From Branchiostoma belcheri (taxonomy: Eukaryota > Chordata > Leptocardii > Amphioxiformes > Branchiostomatidae), in contig NW_017804609.1 of the NCBI RefSeq assembly GCF_001625305.1, positions 186,015 to 250,014 on the forward strand: 64,000 nt of DNA, read 5' to 3'. Every line of letters begins with the position of its first letter. Within the stretch, counting starts at the first letter, position 1. Below, piece by piece: positions 1-53,290 of this stretch. The notes below the pieces were generated by a model. That model did no database searches. It had not been told where the DNA came from and saw only the letters and a list, made by a program, of their open reading frames with translations. A program made the position numbers and the translations under genes.

Positions 1-3000
1 TATTGGTTTTGATGTAACTTTACAATTTTAGAACAGAACCAAAAGCCGACAAGATCTAAGACCTTTTAGTAAGAAGACAGCTGTATTTTGTAAGAAATAT
101 TCACAAAAATAAAACAAAAATTTGTAAATGTAGGAATCTTGTTTTTTGGTCCGCCTTGTTTTTTCGCCCTATCACATTAAATTTGGAGTCTGTGGAGGAT
201 ATAATCTTTAAAAGTGTCTGTGGAGGATATCTTATCTCTCATGCCCCAAACCCATGAGGCAGAACACCTCTCGTCGCTACTCCAGGTCATCAGACCTTCC
301 GTCTATCAGCAGTCTGAATTAATGATGGTTCCAGGCACTTTCCAGCACGACATCGATCCTGTCCGTAAGCCGTAAATCCCAGCTGATTGCGTCCCGTGTT
401 GCTGAGGTCTCCCGCGGGCGGAAGGTTTGCGTCAGAACCGTTATGTACAGTTTCGGACTGGGAAAACTGATTTTGGGAACAACGCAAGCTGAGAACATGA
501 AATCACTAGAAACTACTGGGCGCCCCCAGCCCGTCGCATATCGGAATGTAGCTAGGCCACCTGTAAATTTCTTGCTCTCTGGACTATGAATATGTTATCT
601 TATGCCCAATTACAGCAGTCTATGGCTATGGTCTCTAATGTGTATAAAGGCCACAGCAAATATATTTTGTGGACTCTAAAGTCTTTGGAGTCCATGAAAG
701 TTATTTGCTGTGGTTTAACACATAACAACAACACCGTGTACCTCATATATTGACGACGAAATAAAGACACCGCACACGACAGTCACCATATCTTGACATA
801 GGGGTATATTTTCGCTCTTCTATAATAATAATTATGAAATTCAAAGGTACAAAGGTCCTTGTTCTGCCTATACGGTTGCAACAATTAAGTCTCCTCTACA
901 CAACTCTTTTTATTGCACTGATTCCCCAACTTAAAACATAGATTCAGCAGAGGCATTGTACATTCCTACCAACGGTATATCTAGTCTGTGAAATGTACTA
1001 CATTCACAGTTACAGATAAAGAAATAGATAAAAGGTAGATCTGTATGAAAACCTCCCCTAGAACTGACCAGGTGCAGACGGCACCCGTACGTGTGATATC
1101 CTATCATACAGTAACTGTAGTAGTGTACAACATTGCTGACCACCTGATTCAAACGTATGTACAGTGTTTATTACCTTATATTAGGTGTGTCATCTGAAGT
1201 CAGCTTTTTTGCCCCAGGACTACATTGTACGACAGGGCGTAACGGAATTGCACGTTCCCCCGACACACCGCGTCTCCTAGGATACCGTTGCCATAGCAAC
1301 TGGGTAGTACGCATCCCCTATCAGGAGATGATGTCATCATATCTATAAACTTTATTGTTTTTTTTTTCTTTTTCCGAGATGGAACTCTGTTGCCTTGTAC
1401 GTATAACGCTACACAAACACAAAAGTACACCCTTTCCAAAACAGGGCGGCCTTCTAAAACCTAAATCTTAAAAGTGTGTACATAAAAGACAATTCTTAAA
1501 TAAAACTTAAGAATTTTCCTCAGCAACCAAGCAGACTCAAATGCTTTAAAAACACTTTCAAAGCGATATCGATTATTGCTAAAATCATTCCAGTGTACAA
1601 ATTGTTGACATGCTTAATAGTTTATCATAAGTCTACAGTATAAGAATGGATATGGTTTTAGATCTCCAAACAGTGGACATTTTACACTTCCCTGGGCAAG
1701 TAACGCATTAAAACTACTGGCATCATTATAGCCAATTTTAACTGGACCAGATTACACAACATAATACTTGTGTTTAGTTTTTATGTTTGTCTACATTGGA
1801 AGACTTCTTCCACATGTTAAACAACATTCCAAACCTACATTGTGACAATCTTTCTATACTCTGGTTACAGTAACTTTTATTTGAGATCATCATTTTTTTG
1901 TTGTTGTTTTTGAAGTCTCTTATATGTTTGGTTCTCAAAGAAATTATAAGATCATAATTTCCGTGATAGACATTCCGCCTTATGCAGTGGTACTTGGAAC
2001 AAGGTACAGTAGGGGCTGACTAATTGTACATGTATAAGGGGTTGTGTATCATGGAACATACCATCATCATGATTTGAGTTTCATCCTTTAAAATGAATAG
2101 AGTCTCTCCCTCTATATTGTACTACATATATTGCCAACCTTTTATATAATAACCATGTTATTTTAAATGGAATAATGAGACAACTGCTGTTCATTCTTCA
2201 TACATCATCAGATTTCCCCCAGTGGAAATTTGATCCAGAGGAAGTTGATTTTTTCCACTTTGACGTAAAATTTGTGCAAGCTGAAAAACTTGAGGTATTA
2301 TAGTACAGTTGTCAGGGCTCACCTATTATCGAATTTCTAGTCTCACAACACCACAACATTTTCATGTAAATTTTGTTACTGTAGGATTATCAAACTTGTG
2401 TACAACCACAAGTAAAAAAAATATGATTCATTGAATTTGAGGGACGACTCTTCCAAATTTTTATGAATTCTGAACGTTTCTTTCACGTAATAACCTTAGC
2501 CTGACTCTTCCACTTTTTCCTTTGTAGTCTGAAGAGAACATTGCATTTACTACAGCCAAATCTAGTAATTAAAATAAAACTAAGAACTTGCATTGCTTTT
2601 TGAAATTTAAGGTAACTTTACATGCTGCAGAACTCTCTTTATAAAGCCTGGCAAAGTCTGAGTCCTTACAATAATTGCTTTTTGCCTCAGATATGAGAAA
2701 CAAATTCCTCAGCAGGCATCTATGATGATAATCATAACTTCTCGACGTTTGTCTGGGCAGGCAACTTTCCAGCAGTCTCCAATCCCAACTGATTTCTACA
2801 GAAAAGCAGGAGACTCGTAAAATTCATATTAAGGGCATGAAATTCTGCACGCTCTCCCACAGGTGTGCGTTATCTCTCTGACAGATGTAGGTCGCATCTT
2901 TTTTTTTTTTTGGTTTTCCTCTCGCAGCTGTTGGGCCCATGGGTTCGTTTCCCACTCCAGCCACTTCTAGAAGAACTACATCTACGCAGTTCTATGATCT

Positions 3001-3511
3001 CTTGAATCGCAAGTGTACATTAACTTATTAAGACACCCTCTTTGCTGCACTTATTGGTAGTTGTTTGAACTGGAGGGTGGTGATCGACGCAGCTCGAAAA
3101 ATAAGTTGGGGAAAAATCCAACATCAGAATCCCGTCCGATGTCGCTGCACTTGTCATGTTATCCGAGAAGTCACATATGTTGATAAGATTTGGTGTCGTA
3201 TTACACGCAGGTCGTATTTCCTTTCACAGTCATCGTTACCAGGTGCTCCATTTGAGAAGAAACAGTAGTTCCTGTTACAGGTATTTGGTACCATCACAAC
3301 AGCACATTAATCCTGACGAACAACCCAAGAACTCTTGTAGTGTTCAGTTCCACAAAAACAATTTTTCACTTGTCGTTAAACCTTTTTAATACCCGGTGCA
3401 TTTCTAGAATGATCAGTTCCCAACACAGATGCAGAAAATCCCTGTGAGCTTTCTACGAAGGTCGCTCACAGAGATGCAGGTCACTCCCAGAATTCACTTT
3501 GTGGTAAGCTA
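1..3511. other. 3' UTR and downstream flank
   Basis: No recognisable gene on either strand. Contents: poly-T tracts near 1357 and 2900, possible poly(A) signals, and AT-rich sequence. The part from 3511 down to roughly 900 could be the 3' UTR. Confidence 0.5.
909..914 (-). terminator. Possible polyadenylation signal of erg
   Basis: An AATAAA on the minus strand (TTTATT here), about 2.6 kb past the stop codon. Another AATAAA lies at 1351-1356. Long 3' UTRs are usual for channels, but nothing in the sequence proves which, if either, is used. Confidence 0.2.
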
Positions 3512-43503
<39,992 letters not shown>

Positions 43504-44664
43504 CTGCAAAGAGAAAGGCACAAAATTTTTATTAACTGATGCAAAATGATATGCAAAATAATTGCCAAATTAATCTGTGCATTGGCAATGATGGAGTTAT
43601 GATCTGGAGAGTCACAAAGATTTTTGATAACCACCAAAAACTGACGAGATGCAAAATAATTGCCGTCTTATTCCAGAAAATCACAGCTCTATAAGAAATA
43701 CAAAGAAACTATCCATATCACTTTACAACATGAAAAAGTCACATTGCAGAAGATGAATCCACTTGTTAATCAATATTCTGAATTCAATTTATTAGATTAA
43801 TTAGCCAGGATGTCAGTACCAAGGACATCAACATAACAATAATTTATCATTTCAACATCAAAACAATCAGCACCAGGGACAGATCAACATATGATATTAG
43901 CAGATTTTTGTTTGTTTGTTTGAACTTTTGTTTATTTGAGAAGCTCCAATCAACCTGCTGGCTGCCTTTTATTGAGGTCATGAGGAAAGAGGTAAGGGTT
44001 AGGCAAATGTATATCATATTATAACAAAGATTCATTTTAGATCTGTTAAAGTCCTAATAAATCTACACACAAGGGCTTTATGTCCCCATCTGAAAAGACT
44101 GATGCAACCCCTCACACCATGCCCAAGCAGGGTCCAACCCTCTGCTGCCCCCCCCCCAAAAAAACCCGCACACTTTGATATCAAAGCTGCAACAAACTGC
44201 TGACTTTAAAAGAGGCTTTCAGGTCTCAATTTTCCCATCTAAATGTGTTTTGAAGGATTCTATGCCCGTAAGTAATTGAATGACCTTTTCGGGTCAATCA
44301 ATTTTACTCTATTAACAAATAAACACCCAACATGGTAATAGATTTTCAGCTAGAAATTTATGAGGTAATCTAATTTAGAGGATAAATGTACTGTCTTCTT
44401 GTGGTATAGTCTGAATATATAGGTCAATACTAGCATTTGAACAGCCTACAAAAGACCATTTTGACCTCCAAGTCATCTTTCTTATCAATCAGAAATACAT
44501 TTTGTACCCACTACTCCAAATTCACCTGCATATATTCAGAGGTAAGGGTCAGACAAAATATATCAAACAAGATAAACTTACATCATTCAAAGTCTACTAA
44601 AACTACACACATCTGTTACACATACATGTACAAAAAACATACATATGAGTCAGATCTGGTCTCT

Positions 44665-44829
44665 CAGGGCTCGAAATTCAAGTTTGGGAAAAGGTGCACT
44701 GGTGCACCCAACCTAAAAAATTAGGTGCACCAAAAAATATGTACAAAATACCCACAGAAAAAAATTGGGTGCACAGCTCCAATTTTGGGTACATTAAGGT
44801 GCACATGCACACAGTTTTTTCGAGCCCTG
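44665..44829 (+). mobile_element. Inverted-repeat element of the CAGGGCTCGAAATTC family, short complete copy
   Basis: Begins CAGGGCTCGAAATTC and ends TTTTTTCGAGCCCTG, with a 9-base perfect terminal inverted repeat and the inner phrases GGTGCACTGGTGCACCCAAC and GGTGCACATGCAC. 165 bases, non-coding: probably an internally deleted MITE. Confidence 0.78.
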
Positions 44830-46048
44830 TATCTGGTTCATGTCATTTCTGAATACTGAAACAAAGTATTTCTTCCACTGAATATATGCAGGTTGTATTT
44901 CCAGCGCTGCCATATCCAGGCTTGCCCCAATCTGCCATCCCTGCAGGCCTCTGATTGCTGAGATAACGTGACCCAGTTGGGATATTGTAATAAAACACGG
45001 GCTACAGGCAACATCCAAATAATCGATCTTCCAAATCCGAGAAAGACTGACAAGTAGACGCCATGAAAGTGCAGCAGTGCCTGTAACGGCCGTCATGAAC
45101 ACGAAATATGGTTATACTGTTCTCTTAGGCCGAAGTTGTAAATCATTCTACAAATGATCATCAGGCACAAAATACACATCATTCTACAGCCTCCAACTTA
45201 CAGCAAAAAAAAATTTATGATTCTGTAGGGTCTACGATACAACACTAGATGCTTAGTTGTGAATTGTGTGAATTCTGTGGCCAAATTTCAGTATGCTGAT
45301 TCCTTTGTTATTTTCTTCATGCAAGTCTCTACAACATTTTTCATATTATTAAGGTCTAGTAACATACTTGTATGCCATGCAATTGCAGGGAATTTCTTAC
45401 TAGTATTACATTCTTCTATACTTCATTTTTCTTCATTTTAAATTCCAAAATAACTGAATCAATTTTCCCAATTTTTTATGAAATACTGGATTAACGTACT
45501 GTAAGTTGATTTCATCAAATTCCATTTGAAAAATTCTTAAAACCTGAAAAAAAGCAACAATGTACCAGGTCAATCAAAAATCCCTTCACGACCTATAACA
45601 GGAAAAGGTCACGATTCCTTGACCTACTCTAGATGAAGGGAAACATTGTATCCAGCGAAGCGTTAACAAGCCTAGCAGCGGAATGAGTAATTTCCTAATT
45701 TCCGCATTACCGAATGTGGGTCAGGTCCGCTTATTGGGTGTAATAGGAAAAGGTAATGACTTTTTGACATATTCCAGCTGTCCTGGGGAATTTTCAAGTC
45801 GCCCTAGATCACTATCTGGTATAAATCGTTTTATGACAAATAGCATACTGGTAATACATGTAGATTTGACCTATTATTCAAAGTTGAAAGTAAATAGTGT
45901 AAGAAGAAAATTAACTCACTTTTATCATACTTATCTGTACAGTGAAATTTCTTTTTTTTCCGTAATGTAACTTGCATTTCATAACTTGAGGAAGATGTCA
46001 AATACAAACAAAACCAAGACTGCATCTCTCTTATTTAGTATGACTTGA

Positions 46049-46300
46049 GCCTTCCAGCTTGCACCCTGCAAACTGACTCCATTTAGCCCTAAACCCCTTT
46101 TGCAGCCTTCCAGCTTGCACCCTGCAAACTGACTCCATTTAGCCCTAAACCCCTTTTGCAGCCTTTCAGTTTGCATCCTGCAAACCAAATCGATTCATCC
46201 CTATAAACCCCTATTGTAGCCATTGGGCCTGCTGACAGAATCCACTCATCCCTAAACCCCTATTGCAGCCTTCCAGCTTGCATCCTGCAACTCAGTCCTG
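46049..46300. repeat. Minisatellite, 56-base unit, about five copies
   Basis: GCCTTCCAGCTTGCACCCTG or variants at 46049, 46105, 46161, 46219 and 46268, each with a CCCTAAACCCC block. The first two periods are exactly 56 bases; later units are diverged. Confidence 0.93.
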
Positions 46301-46359
46301 TCTAATGTAATCCTCCCTTTTCTTCTAAAAACTAAAAAAGTTAGACTATTACATTTGAT

Positions 46360-46620
46360 AGAAGCTGAGATCAGGGTGCAATTGTCTGTCATTTCATTCC
46401 TGTGTCCTCGCCGGGTCTCGGAGGTTAGGTGTTCACAGACGAGAATCTGTCACAAAATCTGCCGCAATGAAAGGACAGAGGAGACTCACTGGCTCCTTGC
46501 TGGAACGAGCCCATTGACAGAAATCCCTGATTCAGCCACTCAGCCAGACCAATCATCGTCCTTTATCTTAGGGCTGACCTCACATCAAAAATTCCTCCAG
46601 CTATGCACAATCTTAATACA
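46360..46620. other. Repeat-poor segment, possible regulatory DNA
   Basis: Complex sequence with scattered CpG (GTCCTCGCCGGGTCTCGGAG near 46403). Its 89-codon open frame has no recognisable protein. Confidence 0.2.
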
Positions 46621-47091
46621 ATAAAAAATGGCCAAGCATTTTTTTAAAAGAGTATACAGAGCTTTATGAATTTCTAGCTGATTGAATGAATATTTTTATT
46701 GCTCAATAATTGTATATGGTACAATGTGTGGCTGTATTATCAAAACTAAAAAGTATCTTATATATAAGTCGATTCTTCTGTAAACCTGAATGGTTGCAAT
46801 GCCACAAAATGTTACTAACAGTAACTGTGTTTAGTTTGTGTTTTGAAAGAACTGAATGTGAAGCAGTTGGATTATGATAAATATCCCGCCTGCGGAGATG
46901 CATTAGCATTGCTTCATATCCATGCTACAGGTGTTAAGTAATGACAGAGATATTTCTTACCAAATTTAGATTTCCGTCCTTTCTGTGTTTACTGTAGTAT
47001 GTTTTGGAAGAACCTGATGATTGTGAAACAGTTGGATGGTGATAAATACTGTAGCTCCTTTGTACATGTATAAGATCTATATTAAGTTTTT

Positions 47092-47159
47092 AAGACAGCA
47101 AAGACCTTTCAAGCCATCTGTCATAATGATAAAATGGTTTGAAAGGTCTTTGCTGTCTT
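47092..47159. repeat. Near-perfect palindrome in tandem unit 1
   Basis: AAGACAGCAAAGACCTTTCA and its reverse complement TGAAAGGTCTTTGCTGTCTT enclose a short centre with TCATAATGAT. The same structure in unit 2 is longer paired. Confidence 0.92.
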
Positions 47160-47502
47160 AAATTTTATGTTCTTTTAATATCTTTCTGACATAAATATTC
47201 TGAACCCCTGATGAATGGTTGCAATGCTGCAAAATTTTACTGTGTTTAGTTTATATTTTGGAAGAAGCATGATTGTGTAGCAGTTGGATCATGATAAATA
47301 TCCCGCCTGCGGAGATGCATTAGCATTGCTTAATATAAATGCCACAGGTGTTAAGTAATGACTGAGATATTTGTTACCAAATTTAGATTTCCGTCCTTTC
47401 TGTGTTTACTGTATGTTTTGGAAGAACCTGATGATTGTGAAACAGTTGGATGGTGATAAATACTGCAGCTCCTTTGTACATGTATAAGATCTATAAGTTT
47501 TC

Positions 47503-47571
47503 AAGACAGTAAAGACCTTTCAAGCCATTTTATCATAATGATAAAATGGTTTGAAAGGTCTTTGCTGTCTT
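47503..47571. repeat. Near-perfect 69-base palindrome in tandem unit 2
   Basis: Two 34-base arms with a 1-base centre and only two mismatches: AAGACAGTAAAGACCTTTCA on the left, TGAAAGGTCTTTGCTGTCTT on the right, with CCATTTTATCAT / ATGATAAAATGG at the centre. Comparison with unit 1 suggests that the centre became fully paired here. Confidence 0.94.
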
Positions 47572-48813
47572 AAATTTTATGTTCTTTTCATATCTTTCTG
47601 ACATAAATATTCTGAACCCCAATGGTTGCAATGCCACAAAATTTTACTGTGTTTAGTTTATGTTTTGGAAGAAGCATTATTGTGTAACAGTTGTATCATG
47701 ACAAACAGCCCGCCTGCGGAGATGCATTAGCAGCGAACCACAGGTGTTCCTAACAAATCTCATCAGCAGAATCCCAGATGGAATCCCAAGTGCCGCCGGG
47801 GGCCTTCAGACATGCCTCCTCGTGACAAGGCATCAGACAAGAAATCTATTTGTGTGCTTCTTGATAAAAACAAGCACCGAAGGAAATTCCCCGAAGAGAC
47901 GGCTGTTTAGTCTTGGATGAGCAAATGCTGAGCTCTTGAAGTTGAACTTGAAAGCACACTGCTGGCTAGTTCAAGGTACAGATAGATTCCACTTGTCACT
48001 TGAAGCATGGGCTAAACCAGATAAACGGATTGTTTCTGATTTTTTATTCTGCATGCTGACAAAAAGTTTCAAACAAAAACAACACAGCAAACAGTGAGCA
48101 GATTATTACTAGTATTGGACTGAGCAGAGCACTTTGGACTAATCTCGCTGACTATTTACAGCTTAGAGGTACATATCCAATCTTTTGTCAAAAACTTCTC
48201 TGTCACATAATCATAATGACCCCCAGCGTCTTCACGATATGAACTTTTTTATAATGTTATGTCTGAAAAGATATTGTCTGCAACAGGCAAAATTCTGATG
48301 CAACGCTGGCCAAAAACCCGTGAAAAAAATGGGGATTTTGCTCAGGCGCAGTACATTCTGCCGACGTGCTGTCAAAGGCAATCTGGAATCCAGAATGATT
48401 GACACTTTCATTAGCAGTCATCCTCCCTCCCCGTCTACTCATCTTTCTAGTCATTCCCTCATCAAACAGATAGCCTTAAAACCTGTCACGGATACCTCAC
48501 ATGACCCTTCACTGTACGGTTCAACGACCTCACTTAATTCAGGGTTCATCGAACCCGCTAGGTAAAGGTCATTGACACTGACATTTTAACAGTGAAATCC
48601 TATTACCCAACTAGAGTGCATGTCGGGTCTTATATACTTGCTTTAGTGCCATCCCCTCACATCGTAAAAGCCATGCTAATCTATCATAATGACAACTGCC
48701 TGCAGTTGATGTTGACCATGAAAACATAATAAAAATATTGATGTTGACCATGAAAACATAATAAAGAATATTGACTATTTTTTTATTTCTCAATGGCTGA
48801 TTATATTTAAAGC

Positions 48814-48925
48814 AGTGCCTGAAATTCATTTTTAGGAATAGGTGCACTTGTGAACCTAGCCCTAAAGATTTAGGACCAGAGAAAGAAATTGGGTGCACAA
48901 CATAAAGTTAAGTATAACGTCAGTA
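48814..48925 (+). mobile_element. CAGGGCTCGAAATTC family, left-end fragment
   Basis: TGAAATTCATTTTTAGGAAT then GGTGCACTTGTGAACC and TTGGGTGCACAAC match the left half of the copies at 32995 and 56702. Confidence 0.65.
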
Positions 48926-49261
48926 AAACCTAATTCACCCACCCACTCACTCTCACACTTTCTGATTATCCATTTTATTGTCCATTATTTGCCACCTTGT
49001 GAGAATTAGACCTGTGCAGTCCAACATCAAGGTTCAGATTAATGGCAGGTTGCCAGAGACCGAGGCCTTGTGGCCACCAGGCACTTGGAAGATTGAGCTT
49101 CAAGTTGCCGGGTTCAAAAGTTTGATAGCTGGGATTGGATTGAAACCTTTTTCTCATCCGCTGCAAATAGGTACTTTATCCCTGGTAGTAGTTTTTGGTC
49201 TGCACAACAGTAACTCTATCTCACACCCCATTTCTACTTAAAGCTGCAACCATGGAGCGAC

Positions 49262-49610
49262 TGTTGAGTGACTAAGCATTTGCTGGATCACTGAACAAAT
49301 TTCACAGGCAAATTTTGTGTGTTTTGTTGTCTTTTAAATCATATTTGTGCATAGTGTATCATATTCTAATTATAATGTGAAGGGTCACACAAATCCCACT
49401 CCAGTTGTTTGATGGGCCTACAACCCAATATGAAGCTGTCACCACTGAGAAACCTTTGAGTAACCAAACATTTGCCAGTTTGCTGAACAAATTTCAAAGG
49501 TAAAGAATACTTTTTGTGCGTTTTGTTGTCTTTAAAATCATACTTTTCCATAATGTATCATATTCCAATTATAAAATCAAGGGTGACACAAATCCCATTT
49601 TGGTTGCTTG
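49262..49610. repeat. Tandem duplication, unit ~190 bases, two copies
   Basis: CTGAACAAATTTCA near 49291 and 49482, each followed by GTTTTGTTGTCTTT, ATGTATCATATTC-like and ACACAAATCCCA blocks. Confidence 0.85.
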
Positions 49611-50454
49611 ATGGTTGCTCAGTGAACGCTGTCTACTGGGCGTTTATAAACCCAATAACGACCACTTCCTCCTGAATGTAAACTTCCATCAGAGAGGAAA
49701 ATGAAATTTCCCCCACTCCATACATCACCAAACAGCCAGACACTATCCTATCTTCCACATAATCTTATTATTACCTCTTCTACCTCCAGAAATGCCCTTG
49801 ACTACCAGACCTCTGTGGCAATCCCATCTTTTGTGGCCTGATAAGAAAATAGATCAGGTTTTCACAGTTTTTTCATTGCTGTGGTGCTGCAATTATGCCA
49901 TATATTTTTCATTTTCTTGCGTGTAAAGCAGCACTTAAATAGCAGTTAGATACGGTGCAATCGCTGACATGACATAAATCAAAAGCAGAGGTTTTTATCA
50001 TTCTATTTTACTAGACATACTTGAAAAGAAGACCATCAATGGTAGGAGGAGAGGTGACTGGGTAGGCATGCCACAGGCAGAGTGTTCTCACAGAGCCAGA
50101 AACATGAGGGAATGAAAGAGGCTGATACTGGATGCCACCATAGTCCCCTACCCTCAGGCCTGAGGATGGGACTAGGTAAAGATAAAGGTAAAAGAAGACA
50201 ACTTAAAATCTGACAAAAACCAGACCTGGTCCTAATCCTCAGAGGACCTGAGCCAGTTTGGACCTATGTAACGGTTATGACTATTGTAAAAAAACACGGC
50301 TCAGCAGAAGTAATAAAACTGTTTGGATCTCTCTCTATAGTAAGATACATATAGATAAGATACCAAACTACCACCAAACCTCAAATATTACACTTAGATG
50401 TTTGGGACTGGTAAAGAATAGGCAATACAAAAGCTCCATGGTAATGGCCCCCTA

Positions 50455-50790
50455 ACCCCGCTCCACACTCTCATTCCAGCCTTGGCAAGCGTGAAACAGC
50501 GTATCTGCCAGGTGCTTGATAAAGTGCGAGATGTCGGCAGATTGATCTCATCATGTGAGCATTGCCAACACAATTGTGAAATTCCACGGCCGCGAGATCT
50601 CACGGGCACCATTAACTCTGATGGAACCGTCCCCAGAATGGCCGCCCGCGGCAAATTGAAGCCTCGGAAAAAAGGGATCATCAGCATAAATCTCTTTGCA
50701 CTGCTGAATGGTGTCACAAATAGGTGGATAACTTCGGTATCCACCATCTCCCAGAAGGGTTGGGTGTGCCATTAGTAACAATCGTTAGCC
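50455..50790. other. Repeat-poor, CpG-richer segment, possible enhancer
   Basis: About 330 bases of complex sequence with CACAATTGTGA near 50569 and CGGCCGCGAGATCTC near 50588. Overlapping open frames on both strands (97 and 117 codons) show no recognisable protein and probably just reflect GC content. Confidence 0.3.
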
Positions 50791-51109
50791 GCGGCAATGC
50801 CGGATGCAATTTGACAGCCAAGCAATTTTTGCCCAGGCCAGACCCAAACCTCATGATTATCTATGCTGCACGGCTATTGTACGACTGGTGTCTGTAATAC
50901 TACAGATTTATCTCAAGTGTGTGGTTACTGTTAATATCTGTTATTTTAACTTCGTTCAGATCATTAAAATCAAGTAAAAGGCCACAAATTTTCCCACAGA
51001 CAAACTCAGGAGATAGTAGACTTCTTGGTGATTGTTTCTAGTAGTAAGACAAAGATAGTAGACATTGCCACATTATAAAACACACCTATATTAGCCCCCC
51101 CCCCCTGAG

Positions 51110-51760
51110 TAATTCCCAACACAGGCTATAAGAATACATACTAGTAACTCAGTAAACTTGTTGTAGCGACTTGGGGATTGTAGAAGTAAGGTAGACAGTA
51201 ACACTAACATGCAAATCTTAACACAGGCCATAATAATTCATAGAAACTCAGTAAACGTGTTGTTACAGTAGTGACTTGGGGATTGTAATGTAGACAGTAA
51301 CAGTAGTCACGAACATGTACTAAATCTTAACACAAGCCATAAAAACATGTACATACAATCTAGGTAAACTTGTTGTAGCGACTTGGGGATTGTGGCTAAG
51401 TAATGTAGACAGTAACAGTAGTCACGAACATGTACTAAGTCTTAACACAGGCCATAAGAATACATACAAAATCAGTATATATATATAAAACTTGTAGCGG
51501 CTTGGGGATTGTGGCTAAGTAATGTAGACAGTAGCACTATCCTGTAGATCTTAACACAGGCCATAAGAAATTGTTCAAACTCAGTACACTTGATGTAGCG
51601 ACTGTGTAGGGATTGTGGCTAAGTAATGTAGATAGTAACAGTAGTCACGAACATGTACTAAATCTTAACACAGGCCATAAGAACTCATACAAACCCAGTA
51701 AACTTGTTGTAGTGACTTGAGGATTGTGGCTAAGTAATGTAGACAGTAACAGTTCCAGCC
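51110..51760. repeat. Tandem array, unit 101-119 bases, six copies
   Basis: G(C/T)GACTTGGGGATTG-type landmarks at 51166, 51271, 51378, 51497, 51598 and 51712, with TAATGTAGACAGTAACA, TCTTAACACAGGCCATAA and AAACTTGTTGTAG blocks between. Unit length varies by small indels. Confidence 0.94.
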
Positions 51761-52111
51761 GGCACATCAGTAGAAGTGGTTAAAAGGTCTCCAGGCCAGG
51801 CCTGGCTGACCATATTGATTGCCCAACGGCAGTAAAACTGAGTCTTACCGCTAAAAACAGCTCAGGGGAAAAATTGTTAATGGACTTGAGGGATTACACG
51901 CACCAATAAAGATTCCTCGTTTTCCTTTTTTTTCCTTTTACAACTTTACAAGTCTTAAAAACCCAGCCTTAAGGCAGGCTGATACCATATGGTTCCTGGC
52001 CAGTGCATTAAGTTTTATAGAAGCATGCTGTGGTAGAGTGATAAGTGATTCTACTTGATAAACACAAAGGCAGGGTTTAAGTCCCAGGATACCCATATAT
52101 ACTACCAGCAG

Positions 52112-52480
52112 CAGGGCTAGAAATACTGGGTGCATATGCACCTTAGTGCAGATATATAAAAGTGGGGCTGTGCAGGTATTTATGATGCCCACCGGTACCT
52201 GCACCTAACCTGCACTGGTCCATGTACTGGTCCATATACCTGGCATACACAGGAATGTAGTATGCATATTTTCATTAGCTGTATTGACTGTCATCACCTA
52301 TGAAGTGTAAATTTAAAGAGATAAATGGCAATGGTTTCTAAATAGTTTTTCGTATGATCTATATTTCTTAAATCCTAAGTGGTGCAGGTGAAACTTGTCT
52401 AGTTCTGGTTATTTTCAATTTTACCTGCACTGGTGTAGGCTATATGGAGAAAAATGCATTTCAAACCCTGAGTAGTAAAG
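52112..52480. mobile_element. Composite of two inverted-repeat element families
   Basis: CAGGGCTAGAAATACTGGGT is the reverse complement of the right end of the copy at 56702-57104. It runs into TGCACCTAACCTGCACTGG and closes with CCTGCACTGGTGTAGG and TTTCAAACCCTGA, the other family. Confidence 0.6.
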
Positions 52481-53099
52481 TTAGGTTTTAGGCTGTTAGG
52501 TTTTAGGCTGTTGTTAGAATGTTAGAAAGCCTGAAGCACTCAGAGATAGGCATAAAATATACAAGTGCAAGCAGATAAAGTATATAACCTTAAGCCTGGT
52601 ATAAAGTGCATGCAATTCTATGGAAATCTTGTTTTCATGATTTCATCTCTGAATATTTTCTGGAGTGTGACTTTCTCCCCAGCATCAGCTAAAGAGAGTT
52701 GTTCAAAGAGCTAATCTGGTCTTGTCCCATCCTCATCTAATACCATTAAGAAAACAGCAGGAACTCTAATGTGAGAAATGAAAATCCCAGATTAAGTTTA
52801 ATGCTGTCTACTAATGTCATACCAGGCACAGCAGTGGGTAACACACTTAATGATGATTTCAAATGTTGTCATGTTTAATATTTTCCTCTTAAACTCATTA
52901 AAATCTATGGAGGCCATTTCAGATTTTCACAGTGTCACAATGATAGCAAGTACAGCAGAGAGGGTGGGGTATTTAAAGCAAAAAGCCTGCTGTTAAACAG
53001 CCCCTTATTATAACTGAGATCATTGTTATGACTACTAAATAGATAAACTTAGATTTTTTAAGCTTTAAAGCAATGAGTCAGAAAATTTTCAACTGGATA

Positions 53100-53290
53100 C
53101 TGGATGCAATAATTTCAGTACCAAGGACAGAGTCAACATTTTAAAATTTCAGTGCTGGGGACAGAATAAACACACTGAAATGTCAGCATCAGAAACAAGA
53201 GCCAGTGCATCAAAATTTCAGCATCAGTCAGGGACATGGTCCTCACACTGAACTTTCAGCACCAGGGACAGAGACCTTTTCATTGACCGG
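53100..53290. repeat. Diverged minisatellite, unit ~40 bases
   Basis: TTTCAG(T/C)(A/G)CC-type phrases followed by GGGACAGA-like blocks repeat about four times (near 53114, 53146, 53207 and 53255). Confidence 0.6.

Larger units (their letters stand above)
46791..47720. repeat. Large tandem array, units 425 and 407 bases, two copies plus a partial third
   Basis: TGGTTGCAATG starts units at 46791, 47216 and 47623. Shared landmarks: CCCGCCTGCGGAGATGCATT, AGATTTCCGTCCTTTCTGTG and a long palindrome. The third unit stops after the CCCGCCTGCGG block. Confidence 0.94.

Noticed and set aside
46049-46300. CRISPR-like or satellite array
   Set aside because: Contiguous 56-base minisatellite without unique spacers.
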